Shown here piece by piece: positions 16,188 to 26,700 of a stretch of 64,000 nucleotides of DNA. How positions within the stretch are numbered: position 1 is the first letter of the stretch; every line of letters begins with the position of its first letter. The notes below the pieces were generated by a model, which searched no databases, was not told where the DNA came from, and saw only the letters and a list, made by a program, of their open reading frames with translations. The stretch is taken from positions 1,348,001-1,412,000 of the forward strand of contig NZ_JAHVAH010000001.1 of assembly GCF_019264355.1 (NCBI RefSeq), written 5' to 3'. This DNA comes from Sphingomicrobium clamense. Lineage in GTDB: Bacteria; Pseudomonadota; Alphaproteobacteria; Sphingomonadales; Sphingomonadaceae. A program made the translations under genes and the position numbers.

Positions 16188-18524
16188 ATGGACGGTCTGC
16201 TGCTGATCATTGCCGCCCTCTGGATGGGGATCGCGGCGGCACTGCTGGTGGTCGCGGGCCGTCGGATGGACCGTGCGCGCAAGACCATCGATGCTGCCCG
16301 TTCGCTCGCCGGGATGATGGGTGCGGCGCCCGTCCGACCTGCCATGATCGATGCCGACGGCAAGCTCGACGCCGATCCCGAACTCCTACGCCAGCTCGCC
16401 GTGTCGGGCCGCCCGTCGACGCTGGCTGAGCTGGGAGCAGGCGCGGGTATTTCGCGCGATACGGTCAAGGCGCTCGAATCGCGCATCGCCGAAGCGCGCC
16501 TGTCCGGGGAGCGCTTTTCGCTCCAAGTCGAGGCCGAGCAGTCGGGCAAAATCTTCGACATTTCGGTAATGCCTGCCCCGCGCCCCGCTGCCGACGGCAC
16601 GATGCTGTCATGGTGGGCGGACACCAGCCAGCAAGAAGAAGAACGTGGACGGTTGGGCAAGAGGCTTGACCAGACTGAAAGCGCGCTCGACAGCCTGACG
16701 CAGCTGATCGAAAGCGCGCCGTTCCCGATGTGGTATCGCGGCCCCGATCTCGCGCTTGGCCTAGTCAATGCCGCGTTCGTTGCGGCGGTCGAAGGCGATA
16801 CGGCCGCCGACGTCATTGCGCGTGGCGCTGAGCTGATCGACGGGACGGGCGACGAAAGCGCGCGCGCCGGCGCGATGACCGCGCTCGAGAATGGCAAGCC
16901 TTACAGCCGGACGCAGCCCGCCACGATCGGCGGCGAGCGGCGCATGCTGCGCATCGTCGACGTGCCGCTCGCCACGGGGGCGGTCGCGGGCTTTGCGATC
17001 GACGTGCAGGACATCGAGGACGCGCGCTACGAGCTGGCGCAATATATCCAGTCGCAGCGCGACCTGTCCGACCGCATGACTGCGGGCGCTGCACAGTTCG
17101 ATTCCGACAAGCGTCTGAGTTTTTACAACCAGCCCTTTGCGGTGATGGCGGGGCTCGATGTCGAGGAACTGGACGCCAAGCCCGAATTCGACCGGCTGCT
17201 CGAACAGATGCGCGACAAGGGGCGCACGCCCGAAACGCGGGACTTTCCTGCCTGGAAGGCCGAACGGCGCGCCTGGTTCACCGCGACCGACGAGCTGATC
17301 GAAGAAGACTGGATCCTCGCCAATGGCGACCACCAGCGGGTCGTCGGCCAACCGCTCCCCGATGGTGGACTGCGGCTGATCATCGAGGACCGGACCGAGC
17401 AGGTCAGGCTTGCCTCTGCCCGCGACACGCTGCTCCGCGTGCGCGCGGCGACCTTCGACAATCTGTTCGAAGTCATCTCCGTCTTCGCCTCGGACGGGCG
17501 GCTGTACCTCTGGAACAAGCTGTTCACCGACCTGTGGGAGCTCGAGGATAGCTGGCTGTCCGAACATCCGCGCATCGACGAGCTGGTCCCGCTCATGGCC
17601 AAGAAGCTCAAGGACCCCGAGGATGCGACACGGATTCGCGAACTGGTCAGTTCGACCACGAGCGGACGCAAGGAGAATGCCGGACGGCTTCAGTTCGCAG
17701 ACGGTCGCAGCTTTGCCTATTCTTCCGTACCGCTGCCCGACGGCAATGCGCTAGTCACGCTCGTCGATGTCACCGACAGCACCCGCATCCAGGCCGCGCT
17801 TCGCGAGCGCGCCGAAGCGCTCGAGGAAGCGGACCGGGTCAAGACCGACTTCGTCGCCAATATGAGCTACGAGCTACGCACGCCGCTGACCTCGATCGGC
17901 GGGTTCGCGGAGATGCTTCAGCAAGGCTATGCCGGCACGCTCGAGGACAAGGCGAAGGGCTATGTCGATGCGATCATGGAATCGGTCGAACGACTGTCGC
18001 GGCTGATCGACAATGTGCTCGACCTGACCCGCACCGAGGGAGGCGAGCTCAAGATTGATCGCAAGCGGGTCGACATGGCGGGCCTGTGCCGCAATGCGGT
18101 TGCCGCGATGACGGTGGATGCGGCGGCCAAGGACCAGTCGATCGAGGAAGAGATTGCCGACAGCACCGGCGACGTCACCGGCGACGCGAAGCGCCTGCGC
18201 GAGGCGATCGATCACCTGTTGCGCAATGCCATCGCCTATGCCGGTCCGGGCGGCAGGATCGAATTGTACGCCCATGGCGATGAAGACGCGGTGACGGTGT
18301 CGGTTGCCGATGACGGGCCGGGCATTCCGGTCGAGGAGCAGGAAGAGGTCTTCAACCGCTTTCACAAGGTCCACGATGCCGCGTCGCGATCGGAGACCGC
18401 GCTGGGCCTCGGCCTGCCATTGACCCGCCAGTTCGTCGAGGCGCATGGGGGCAACGTGTCGCTCGATTCCACGCCCGGCAGGGGGACGACGGTGACGCTG
18501 CGAATTCCGCGAGGCGCGCAATGA
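16188..18524 (+). CDS. divL: DivL-like PAS-domain histidine kinase homologue with Tyr at the phospho-acceptor site
   Basis: A 778-residue cell-cycle signalling protein. One N-terminal transmembrane helix (residues 3-23) is followed by PAS-like regions, a coiled linker and a HisKA/HATPase core. The dimerisation helix reads FVANMSYELRTPLTSI: the phospho-acceptor His is Tyr561, as in Caulobacter DivL (Tyr550). The ATPase lobe keeps its motifs: the N box in HLLRNAIAYA, DDGPGIP and GLGLGLPL. In Caulobacter DivL senses DivK-P and controls CckA, hence CtrA; the same role here is inference from motif, length and layout. Its TGA overlaps the tsaE ATG (ATGA). A GAGGGGGG run precedes the start. Confidence 0.88.
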   Translation: MDGLLLIIAALWMGIAAALLVVAGRRMDRARKTIDAARSLAGMMGAAPVRPAMIDADGKLDADPELLRQLAVSGRPSTLAELGAGAGISRDTVKALESRIAEARLSGERFSLQVEAEQSGKIFDISVMPAPRPAADGTMLSWWADTSQQEEERGRLGKRLDQTESALDSLTQLIESAPFPMWYRGPDLALGLVNAAFVAAVEGDTAADVIARGAELIDGTGDESARAGAMTALENGKPYSRTQPATIGGERRMLRIVDVPLATGAVAGFAIDVQDIEDARYELAQYIQSQRDLSDRMTAGAAQFDSDKRLSFYNQPFAVMAGLDVEELDAKPEFDRLLEQMRDKGRTPETRDFPAWKAERRAWFTATDELIEEDWILANGDHQRVVGQPLPDGGLRLIIEDRTEQVRLASARDTLLRVRAATFDNLFEVISVFASDGRLYLWNKLFTDLWELEDSWLSEHPRIDELVPLMAKKLKDPEDATRIRELVSSTTSGRKENAGRLQFADGRSFAYSSVPLPDGNALVTLVDVTDSTRIQAALRERAEALEEADRVKTDFVANMSYELRTPLTSIGGFAEMLQQGYAGTLEDKAKGYVDAIMESVERLSRLIDNVLDLTRTEGGELKIDRKRVDMAGLCRNAVAAMTVDAAAKDQSIEEEIADSTGDVTGDAKRLREAIDHLLRNAIAYAGPGGRIELYAHGDEDAVTVSVADDGPGIPVEEQEEVFNRFHKVHDAASRSETALGLGLPLTRQFVEAHGGNVSLDSTPGRGTTVTLRIPRGAQ

Positions 18525-18949
18525 TCCTCGATGGAGAGGCGGCGAGCCTCGCATTCGGCGTCAGGCTTGCAGACGTTGTCGCCCCCGGCGACGTGATCAC
18601 CCTGTCGGGACCGCTTGGCGCGGGAAAGACCAGCATTTCGCGAGGTCTCATCGCGGCGCTCGGCCACGAGGGCGAAGTGCCCAGTCCCACCTTCTCGATC
18701 GTCCAGCCCTATGAAAATCTCGATCCGCCGGTCTGGCATGTCGATCTTTATCGGCTCGAGGAAGAGGGCGAACTCGACGAACTGGGTCTGGAGGCTGCCG
18801 AGGAAGGCGTGTTGTTGGTCGAATGGCCGAGCCGCGCCGGGCGCTGGGCGCATGCGTTACAACTCACCCTCGAAATCGATGAACGGACCGGCGCGCGTCG
18901 CTTGACAGCCGAGGTGCCGCAAGCTTGGAAAGAGCGATGGCCCCTGTGA
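18521..18949 (+). CDS. tsaE: tRNA threonylcarbamoyladenosine biosynthesis ATPase TsaE
   Basis: A P-loop ATPase that works with TsaB and TsaD to make t6A37 on ANN-reading tRNAs. It has 142 residues with the Walker A motif GPLGAGKTS (Lys36), then PSPTFSIVQPYE and WHVDLYRLE, both typical of TsaE, and LLVEWPSRAG near the end. It overlaps divL by four bases at its start and the next gene at its end, so it is part of a coupled operon. Confidence 0.95.
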   Translation: MILDGEAASLAFGVRLADVVAPGDVITLSGPLGAGKTSISRGLIAALGHEGEVPSPTFSIVQPYENLDPPVWHVDLYRLEEEGELDELGLEAAEEGVLLVEWPSRAGRWAHALQLTLEIDERTGARRLTAEVPQAWKERWPL

Positions 18950-19932
18950 TGATTCCGCCGCCCGCGGCGCCCGATTTTCTTGCCGAGTCCGGATGGGGTG
19001 GAGCCGAAATCCTGCCGCTTGCGGGCGATGCCAGTTTCCGGCGCTATTTCCGTGTCGAACATCCCGAACTGGGCCGCGCCGTCCTGATGGATGCGCCGCC
19101 CGAACATGAAGACGTGCGCCCGTTCATTGCCATTGCCGAGCATCTCGATGCGCAGGGATTACGTGCCCCGCGTATCCTTGGTCGAGATCTTGAAAAGGGC
19201 CTGTTGCTGCTTGAGGATTTCGGCGACGACCGGGTCGGGCCGGTGCTTGCTGACGACCGGAGCCGCGAGCGCGCCATCTACGAGGCTGCGGTCGACACGC
19301 TCGTCGACCTCGTCCGGCGACCCTTGCCTGACGACCTGCCGCCCTATGACGAGGCGGCGCTCAAGCGAGAAGTCATGCTGTTTCCCGAATGGTACGCGCC
19401 TGCGCTCGAATTGGAGGTGGATGTCGACGGGTTCGTCGCTGCATGGCAGGCGAGCTGGGGAGGGCTGCTTGAGCGGACCGCCGACAAACCGGTCCTCGTG
19501 CTACGCGACTACCACGCAGACAATCTGATGCTTTTGGCCGAAGGAGGGTTGGGACTGCTCGATTTCCAGGACGCGCTTGCCGGCCATGCTGCCTACGATC
19601 TGGTTTCGCTGTTGCAGGATGCGCGCCGCGACGTCGACCCTGCACTCGAGCGCGCGATGCTCGACCGTTTCATCGACGCGCTGGAAATTGCGGATCGCGA
19701 AGAATTCGAAGCTGACTATGCGCTGCTCGGTGCGCAGCGGAACGTAAAAATCCTCGGCATCTTTACGCGCCTGTGGAAGCGCGACGGCAAGGATCATTAT
19801 CTCGCGCTGCAGCCACGCGTCTGGGGCCTGCTCGAACGCGATCTCGCGCATCCGGCGCTGGCGCAGGTGAAAGCCTGGTTCGATGACAACGTGCCGATCG
19901 AAAAGCGCGCTGCAGCGTGGGAGGGACGCTAG
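18937..19932 (+). CDS. amgK: N-acetylmuramate/N-acetylglucosamine anomeric kinase AmgK (aminoglycoside phosphotransferase fold)
   Basis: A 331-residue kinase of the aminoglycoside phosphotransferase fold. GDASFRRYFRV is the N-lobe signature, the catalytic loop is LRDYHADNLM, and LLDFQDALAGHAAYDL is the metal-binding DFQ region. With the MurU-type gene next to it this is best read as AmgK, which phosphorylates MurNAc or GlcNAc at C1 in cell-wall recycling. The start is uncertain: ATG 18937 has GGAA six bases upstream, while ATG 18949 overlaps the tsaE stop as TGATG. The protein function is inferred from the pairing. Confidence 0.85.
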   Translation: MAPVMIPPPAAPDFLAESGWGGAEILPLAGDASFRRYFRVEHPELGRAVLMDAPPEHEDVRPFIAIAEHLDAQGLRAPRILGRDLEKGLLLLEDFGDDRVGPVLADDRSRERAIYEAAVDTLVDLVRRPLPDDLPPYDEAALKREVMLFPEWYAPALELEVDVDGFVAAWQASWGGLLERTADKPVLVLRDYHADNLMLLAEGGLGLLDFQDALAGHAAYDLVSLLQDARRDVDPALERAMLDRFIDALEIADREEFEADYALLGAQRNVKILGIFTRLWKRDGKDHYLALQPRVWGLLERDLAHPALAQVKAWFDDNVPIEKRAAAWEGR

Positions 19933-19934
19933 TC

Positions 19935-20693
19935 ATGGCCGCCGTCAAACGCGCTTTGTCGCTCCGCCCCGGCATCGAGGCAAAAGTGCCCAAATGCGCC
20001 ATGGTTATGGCCGCCGGGCTCGGCAAGCGCATGCGGCCGCTGACCGCGACGCGCCCCAAGCCGATGGTCGAGTTGGCGGGCAAGCCGATGATCGACCATG
20101 TCTTCGACAAGTTGAAGGCCGCAGGCGTCGAGAAAGCAGTGGTCAACGTCCATTATCTGGCGGATTCGCTCGAGGGCCATCTGGAGACTGTCGAAGGGAT
20201 CGACATCGCCATATCGGACGAGCGCGAACAGCTGCTCGAGACGGGCGGCGGATTGGTCAAGGCGCTGCCCGAAATTTCGAGCGACCCGTTCCTTTCTCTC
20301 AATAGCGACAATTTCTGGATCGACGGGCCGGCCGACAGCCTGCGACTGCTGGCGCGGCATTGGGACGACGAGAAGATGGACGCGTTGCTGCTGCTGGTCC
20401 CGCACGCGCGGGCCTACTGCCATGCAGGCAAGGGCGATTTTCATCTTGATCGACAGGGCCGCGTGCGCCGCCGCGAAGCGCGGAAGGTTGCGCCTTATGT
20501 TTTTACCGGGATCCAGATTGTCTCGAAGCGGCTGCTAGAAGGCGCGCCCGACGGCAAGTTCTCGACCAACATCCTTTGGGATCGTGCGATCGAGCAGGGG
20601 CGGCTCTACGGCACTGTCCATCAGGGCCTCTGGTTCGACGTCGGCCGGCCGCAATCGATCACGCAGACTGAAGCGGTGCTGAGCGATGAGTGA
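19935..20693 (+). CDS. murU: N-acetylmuramate alpha-1-phosphate uridylyltransferase MurU
   Basis: A 252-residue nucleotidyltransferase. MAAGLGKRMRPLTATRPKPM is the nucleotide-binding signature, LSLNSDNFWID holds the metal-binding Asp, and ETGGGLVKAL the sugar site. MurU makes UDP-MurNAc from MurNAc-1-phosphate and so bypasses the fosfomycin-sensitive MurA route. This assignment rests on the adjacent AmgK gene; alone it could be called mannose- or glucose-1-phosphate nucleotidyltransferase. It starts two bases after amgK and its end overlaps addB by eight bases. Confidence 0.86.
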   Translation: MAAVKRALSLRPGIEAKVPKCAMVMAAGLGKRMRPLTATRPKPMVELAGKPMIDHVFDKLKAAGVEKAVVNVHYLADSLEGHLETVEGIDIAISDEREQLLETGGGLVKALPEISSDPFLSLNSDNFWIDGPADSLRLLARHWDDEKMDALLLLVPHARAYCHAGKGDFHLDRQGRVRRREARKVAPYVFTGIQIVSKRLLEGAPDGKFSTNILWDRAIEQGRLYGTVHQGLWFDVGRPQSITQTEAVLSDE

Positions 20694-23562
20694 GGGCCAC
20701 GCGCCGGACACTCGCCCTACCGTCTATTCCATCGCGGCTCACCGCAGCTTTGCCGACGCGCTCGCGATCGGGCTGATCCGTGAGCATGGTAAAGATCCGC
20801 TTGCGCTGGCACGCGGGCGCATACTCCTGCCCACCAACCGCGCCGTGCGCGCGGTGCGCGAGGCGTTCGTCCGCGCGTCGGGAAGCGGTCTGCTGCTCCC
20901 GCGCCTCATTCCGATCGGCGATCCCGAACTGGTCGAGCGTATCGGCGCCGCGCTCGATCCCGCCGATCACGACGATCCGCTTCCCCCTGCCATCGCCCCG
21001 CGCGAGCGACAGTTGGCGCTGGCGAAATTACTGGCCGAGGGCGGCGCAGGTGCGGTCGAGGCGATGCGCAGGGCGCAGGATCTCGGCGCGCTTCTCGACC
21101 AGCTCGAAGTTGAACAGGTCAGCCCGCTTGCGCTTCGCGAACTCGCGGCCGATCACCCCGATCTTGAAGACCATTGGGAGCGATTGCTCGGGCAATTGGC
21201 GCTGCTCTTCGATCGTTGGCCAGCCTTGCTGGAAGCGCGTGGCCAGACGAGCCTCGCGACGCGGCGCAATGCGCTTCTGGGCAGCCTGGCCGAACGCTGG
21301 CGCAAGGCACCGCCCGAGGGTTTCACCATCGCCGCCGGGATCACCACCGCCGCGCCGGCCGTGGCCGGACTGCTGTCTCGTGTCGCGCGGTTGCCCGAGG
21401 GAGCGGTCATCCTGCCCGCGCTTGCGATGGAACGGGAGATGCCGACGGCCGAGTGGGACGCGCTGCGTCCGGAAGGCGCCGCGCCGCAGCTCACCCATCC
21501 GCAATATCATTTGCGCCTGCTTCTCGATCGCATGGGTGTGGCTCGGGACGAGGTGGAGCCATGGCGCCACGGAGGACGCGCCGCCGCGCCGGCCGTACGC
21601 GCCCGCGCGGTTGCGCACGCGATGGCGAGCGCGGCCTTTTCGGACAAATGGGTAGGACTCGCGCCGCCCGAGCGTCGCCTAACTGGTGTGCGGGTCATGG
21701 AACTGCCCGACCCGGCGATCGAAGCGACCGCCATCGCCATCGCGATGCGCGAAGTGCTGGAGACTCCGGAAAAAACCGCCGCGCTTGTGACGCCGGATCG
21801 CCAACTCGCGCGGCGTGTGTCGCAGCAGCTCAGACGCTGGGGCATCCATGCGGACGACAGCGCCGGGACGCCGCTTTCGCAAACGCCGCTCGGGACGCTC
21901 TTGCTGGGGATCATCGACGCGGTGTCGGAGCGGTTTGCGCCGGTGCCGCTGCTCGGTCTAATCAAGCATCCGCTTGTCGGACGGGGCGATCGCGGCACGT
22001 GGCTTCGCCATGCCCGCAAGCTCGACGGTAAGCTGCGCGGGCCGCGTCCGCCTGAGGGGATCGAAGGACTCGATCGCCATTTCGGCGACCTCGACGCATG
22101 GAGCGCCGTGCGGCCCAAGATCGTCGAGATCGACGCGCTTTTCTCGGACAAGATGGCAGTGGGCGAAGTAGCAGGCGCGCTCCGCCGTTCGGTGGAAATC
22201 CTTGCCGGTGAGCAGGCCTGGGCCGGGCAGGCAGGACGCGTCGCAGGTGAGTTGATCGCGGGGCTGGAACAGGACGACACGCAACTGTTCGTCGAGCGCC
22301 GCGAAATGGCGACGCTGTGGCGCGACCTGCTCGATCAGGAAGCGGTGCGGCCTGTCTATGGCGGGCATCCTCGGCTCAACATTTGGGGCCTGCTCGAAGC
22401 GCGGTTGCAGCAGGCCGACGTGATGATCCTCGGCGGGCTCAACGAAGGAAGCTGGCCCGCAGCACCCAAGCCCGACCCTTGGCTGGCGCCACGGCTACGG
22501 CGCGAACTCGGGCTACAAGGACTCGATTATCGCACCGGGCTGGCCGCGCACGACCTGATCAGCGCGCTCGGTGCGCCACGTGTCATCCTGACCCGTGCCG
22601 TTCGCGACGGGCGCTCGCCGACGGTCGCATCGCGCTTCCTCTTGCGGCTCCAGGCGATGACGGGCGGACTGGCGCGCGATCATCGCATCGAGCGCCTGGC
22701 CACCTCGATCGACAACCATCTGAAATTGAAGCCCACCGAACGCCCGCGTCCGACCCCGCCGCCCAAAGATCGACCGCGCGATATCTACGTCACTGCGGTC
22801 GACCGGCTGAAGGGCGATCCGTTTGCCTTCTACGCGCAGGCCATGTTGCGGCTGCGGGCGCAGGACCCGGTCGACGGCGATCATCATGCCAAGTGGAAAG
22901 GCGACGCGGTCCACAAGGTGCTCGAGGACTGGCTGGAAAAGGATCGGTGCGATCCCGCCAAGCTCCGCGATCGCGTGCTGGCGATGCTTGATGACGAGGC
23001 GCTCCATCCCATGCTGCGCGCGCTGTGGGAGCCGCGCTTGATGGAAGCGATCGACTTCATGGGCGCGAAGGTCGAGGAGGGACGCGCCGAAGGACGCGAA
23101 CCGCTCGCCGCCGAACGGCGTGGCAAGCGCATGATTGGGGACGTCACACTTCACGGCATCGTCGACCGGATCGACCGCATCGGCGACAAGGGGCTGGCAA
23201 TTGTGGACTACAAGACCGGCAAGCCGCCGTCGCTGACCGCGGTGCGCGAAGGCTTTGCGCTGCAACTCGGTCTGCTCGGCCTGATTGCCGAAGCTGGTGG
23301 TTTCGAGGGTATCGAGGGCGCACCGAGCGCACACGAATATTGGTCCCTCGCCAAACGCTACGGCAAGATCGGCTTCGTCATGGGCGTCGACGACGGGGCG
23401 GCAGGCGATTTTCTCGACACAACGCTCGCCCATTTCATCGACTTGGCCGACGACTATCTCACGGGAAACAAGCCCTTCACCGCCAAACTCAACCCGGCCT
23501 ATGCGCCCTATGGCGACTATGACCAGTTGATGCGGCTCGACGAATGGTACGGCCGCGAATGA
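20686..23562 (+). CDS. addB: Double-strand break repair protein AddB
   Basis: Subunit of the AddAB helicase-nuclease that resects broken DNA ends for RecA. It has 958 residues, typical for alphaproteobacterial AddB. The N-terminal inactive helicase-like part contains LLPTNRAVRAVREAFV, the middle has LGGLNEGSWPAAPKPDPWL, and the C-terminal PD-(D/E)XK nuclease has GIVDRIDRIGDKGLAIVDYKTG, with Asp and Lys of the active site. It overlaps murU at the start. The 48-codon gene on the other strand ends five bases after its stop. Confidence 0.94.
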   Translation: MSEGHAPDTRPTVYSIAAHRSFADALAIGLIREHGKDPLALARGRILLPTNRAVRAVREAFVRASGSGLLLPRLIPIGDPELVERIGAALDPADHDDPLPPAIAPRERQLALAKLLAEGGAGAVEAMRRAQDLGALLDQLEVEQVSPLALRELAADHPDLEDHWERLLGQLALLFDRWPALLEARGQTSLATRRNALLGSLAERWRKAPPEGFTIAAGITTAAPAVAGLLSRVARLPEGAVILPALAMEREMPTAEWDALRPEGAAPQLTHPQYHLRLLLDRMGVARDEVEPWRHGGRAAAPAVRARAVAHAMASAAFSDKWVGLAPPERRLTGVRVMELPDPAIEATAIAIAMREVLETPEKTAALVTPDRQLARRVSQQLRRWGIHADDSAGTPLSQTPLGTLLLGIIDAVSERFAPVPLLGLIKHPLVGRGDRGTWLRHARKLDGKLRGPRPPEGIEGLDRHFGDLDAWSAVRPKIVEIDALFSDKMAVGEVAGALRRSVEILAGEQAWAGQAGRVAGELIAGLEQDDTQLFVERREMATLWRDLLDQEAVRPVYGGHPRLNIWGLLEARLQQADVMILGGLNEGSWPAAPKPDPWLAPRLRRELGLQGLDYRTGLAAHDLISALGAPRVILTRAVRDGRSPTVASRFLLRLQAMTGGLARDHRIERLATSIDNHLKLKPTERPRPTPPPKDRPRDIYVTAVDRLKGDPFAFYAQAMLRLRAQDPVDGDHHAKWKGDAVHKVLEDWLEKDRCDPAKLRDRVLAMLDDEALHPMLRALWEPRLMEAIDFMGAKVEEGRAEGREPLAAERRGKRMIGDVTLHGIVDRIDRIGDKGLAIVDYKTGKPPSLTAVREGFALQLGLLGLIAEAGGFEGIEGAPSAHEYWSLAKRYGKIGFVMGVDDGAAGDFLDTTLAHFIDLADDYLTGNKPFTAKLNPAYAPYGDYDQLMRLDEWYGRE

Positions 23563-23567
23563 GCAAC

Positions 23568-23714
23568 CTAGTCTTCCGACTTGCCCGGCTTTGGCTTGGA
23601 CTTGCGCTTCGACGCGTAGAGAAGCGCGGCGGCGAGGGCTGCGGATCCGATGCCGACCGCAACGGTCTTCTTTCCGATCAGCGGCTTCTTGTCGGGGCTC
23701 TGCTCGTCGCTCAT
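23568..23714 (-). CDS. 48-residue single-pass membrane microprotein between addB and addA
   Basis: Read on the minus strand from ATG 23714 to TAG 23568: an acidic/basic N terminus MSDEQSPDKKPLIGKK, a transmembrane segment TVAVGIGSAALAAALLYA (residues 17-34), then a strongly basic Lys/Ser tail SKRKSKPKPGKSED. AAGGA lies five bases before the start, an excellent ribosome site. The topology and composition look like a true membrane protein and not a shadow of the neighbours, which run on the plus strand on both sides and leave this gap free. No function is known to me. A YtxH-like or DUF883-like relation is possible but unproven. Confidence 0.72.
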   Translation of the reverse strand: MSDEQSPDKKPLIGKKTVAVGIGSAALAAALLYASKRKSKPKPGKSED

Positions 23715-23719
23715 GCTTA

Positions 23720-23724
23720 TCCTT
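23720..23724 (-). promoter_or_regulatory. Shine-Dalgarno site of the 48-residue gene
   Basis: AAGGA on the minus strand, five bases before ATG 23714. It is the main support that this very short reading frame is translated. Confidence 0.65.
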
Positions 23725-23794
23725 CGGGGTTGGGTGTTTCCCGCGATGTAATGATCGCGGCGCGTGGTGCAAGGGCGAATGTGGGAGGGGCGCG

Positions 23795-26700
23795 ATGAGC
23801 CGTCGCTTCAAACCGCTCGACACCTTGCTCGGCAACCAGGCTGCGGCTTCCGACCCGTCCGCGCATGCTGCGCTTTCGGCTTCGGCGGGAACAGGCAAAA
23901 CCCATGTCCTGACCGCGCGTGTGCTCCGACTGCTGCTGCAGGGCGTCCCGCCCGAGGCGATCCTGTGCCTGACTTTCACCAAGGCGGCAGCGGCGGAAAT
24001 GGCAAACCGGATCGGTGGCCGCCTGGCGAGCTGGGCGCGGCTCGACGATGCCCGTCTGGGCCTCGAGCTGGCAGCGCTCTACGAGCCCAACGATCCTCCC
24101 ACCCGCGAACGTGCCCGCCGCCTGTTCGCGACCGTCCTCGAAGCGCCCGGCGGGCTCAAGATTCAGACCATACATGCCTTCAGCCAGGCGCTTTTGTCGT
24201 CATTTCCCGCAGAGGCGGGGATCGCGCCCGGTTTCGAACCGCTCGACGAACGCGGTGAGGAAGAGCTGGCGCGCCAGGTGCTGGCCGATGTCGCATCGGA
24301 GGCAGCGGCATCGCCCATGCCGCAGGACCGTCAATTCCTCGAAGACCTGAAGACCCTGTCACTGCGCCTCGGCGAGCAGGGGGCGGTTGACTATTTGCGC
24401 AGCGCCGCGCGCCATCCTGCAGCGATGCGCGACCTGCCGGACGACGACGCGATCGACGAGCGAGTGCGCCTGCTGGTCGGGCTGCCCGAGGGCGAAATTG
24501 ACGCCTACCTTGCCGAGCAGTGCAACGACTTCCGTTTCGACCGGCGGCTGTGCGACGCGCTGATCGAGGTCAATCGCGCCTGGGGAACGAAGACGGGCAG
24601 CGCGGTCGTTGACCGGCTGAAGACGTGGCTCGAGTTACCTGACGGCGAGCGAATGGACGGGCTGTCCGAGATGGCCAAGGATATCGTTACCCAAAAGGGC
24701 GAGCCATCTAAAAAGCAGAAAGACCAAGCGCTTGCCGCCCGACTTGCCGACCGCGTGGCAGAGTTGAGCGGCCTGAAGGCCCGCGCGGCCATGGCCCGGG
24801 CGCAAGCTGCCGCGCTGCGAGCAGGCAAGCGGTTTTCGCGCGCCTACGAGGCTGCCAAACGCGCCGCCGCCGTCGCCGATTTCGACGACCTCATTCGCTG
24901 GACGCGCGGGCTGCTCGATCAGCCGGGCGTGGGCGACTGGATTCGCTTCAAGCTCGATCACCGCATCGACCATGTCCTCGTCGACGAGGCGCAGGACACG
25001 AACGGCCGGCAATGGGCGATCATTCGCGCGCTGGTCGACGAATATTTCTCGGGCGCGGACGAGGCCGAGGATCGCTGGCGCACGCTCTTCATGGTCGGGG
25101 ATTTTAAGCAGGCCATCTATCGTTTCCAGGGCGCCGACCCCAAGGAATTCGTCGCCGTCCGCAAGCTGTTCGACGAGAAAAGCCGCGAGCTGGCTGCCGT
25201 CGCGGGCGATGCCGATCGACCCCGCGCGTTCCGCGATCTCGACATTTCGAAGAGCTTCCGCTCGGCCGGGGCAATCCTCGACGTCACCGATCAGGTGATC
25301 GAGGAGGTCGGCGCGGAGGCGATGGGCCTGCCGCGCCACCCGCCGCCGCACGAGACCGCCCATCCGAATGCGCACGGGCAGGTCGAATGGTGGCCCGCTT
25401 TCTCGGTGGCGGACGCCGAAAACGGGGAGGAAGAGGGCGAGGAAAGCTGGGTCGAGCTGCGCGACCGCCTCTATGCCGATGCGCTCGCCGATGCAGTCGC
25501 GGGGATGGTCGGGGAGGGGACGGCGCCGGGCGACATCCTGATCCTGCTGAGGCGGCGCAGCGAGCTGGCCTCGCTGATCGTCGCCCGGCTCTATAGCGCC
25601 CATGTCCCGGTTGCAGGGGTCGACCGCCTATTCCTGTCGCGTCCGTTGGCAGTGCGCGACCTGATCGCGGCAATGGCCTTTGCCAGCCAACCCGACGACG
25701 ACCTGACGCTCGCCTGCTTGCTCACCTCTCCGTTGGTCGGGTGGGATCATGACAAGCTATACGGGCTGGCGTTCGGCAGGGGCAACGACGTGTCGCTATG
25801 GCGTGCGTTGCGCGACCGGCGAGAGGATTTTGCCGACGCTCACGCCACTCTCTCGCAATTGCTCGCCGACGCCGATTACCTGCTTCCCTCGGCTTTCCTC
25901 GAAAAAATCCTGTCGGGGCCCATGCAGGGACGCGCCAAGCTGATCGGTCGACTGGGGCTCGAAGCGCGCGATCCGATCGAGGAACTCGTCAACAGCGCGT
26001 TCGATTTCGAGAGCGACGCCACACCAAGCCTCGACGAGTTCCTCGCGGCGATGAGGCGGGGCGAGGTCGAGGTGAAGCGCGAAGCGGGCGAGGCGGGCAA
26101 TGCGGTGCGCGTGATGACGGTGCACGGCGCCAAGGGCTTGGAGGCGCCCGTCGTCATCCTCGCCGACGCCACCGCCGATCCAGAACGGATGGGCGGCGTG
26201 CGGTCGACGGTCGAGGTCGCGACCGACGAAGTCGAACGCACTCCGTTCCTGCGACCACGCAAGGACGAATTGTGCGAACCCTTCACCTCGATCATCGAGC
26301 AAGAGAAAGAAGAGGAGCGCGAGGAGCATTGGCGACTGCTCTATGTCGCGCTGACCCGGGCCGCGAGTCGCCTGATCGTGACCGGCACGGCGCCGAAGAA
26401 CGACAAACCCGTTGCAGGCGAAAGCTGGCACGCGATGGTCGCCCGCGCGATGGTTTCGCTGGGCGCCGCCTCGCTCGACGCGCCCTGGGGCGAGGGCGGG
26501 CTGATCCACCAGACGGGAAGCAAGCGGATGCGCCCTGCGCGTCGCAAGCGCGCGGCAGAACATCCGCCGCGGCCCGCCTGGATCGACGCGCCGGCACCGC
26601 CCGAAGCGCGCCCGCCCAGGCCGCTTGTCCCGTCGGCCGTCGAGGGTGAGGAGGAATTGCTCTTTCCGCCGCCATCCGCCGGTGATCGCACTGCAGCACG

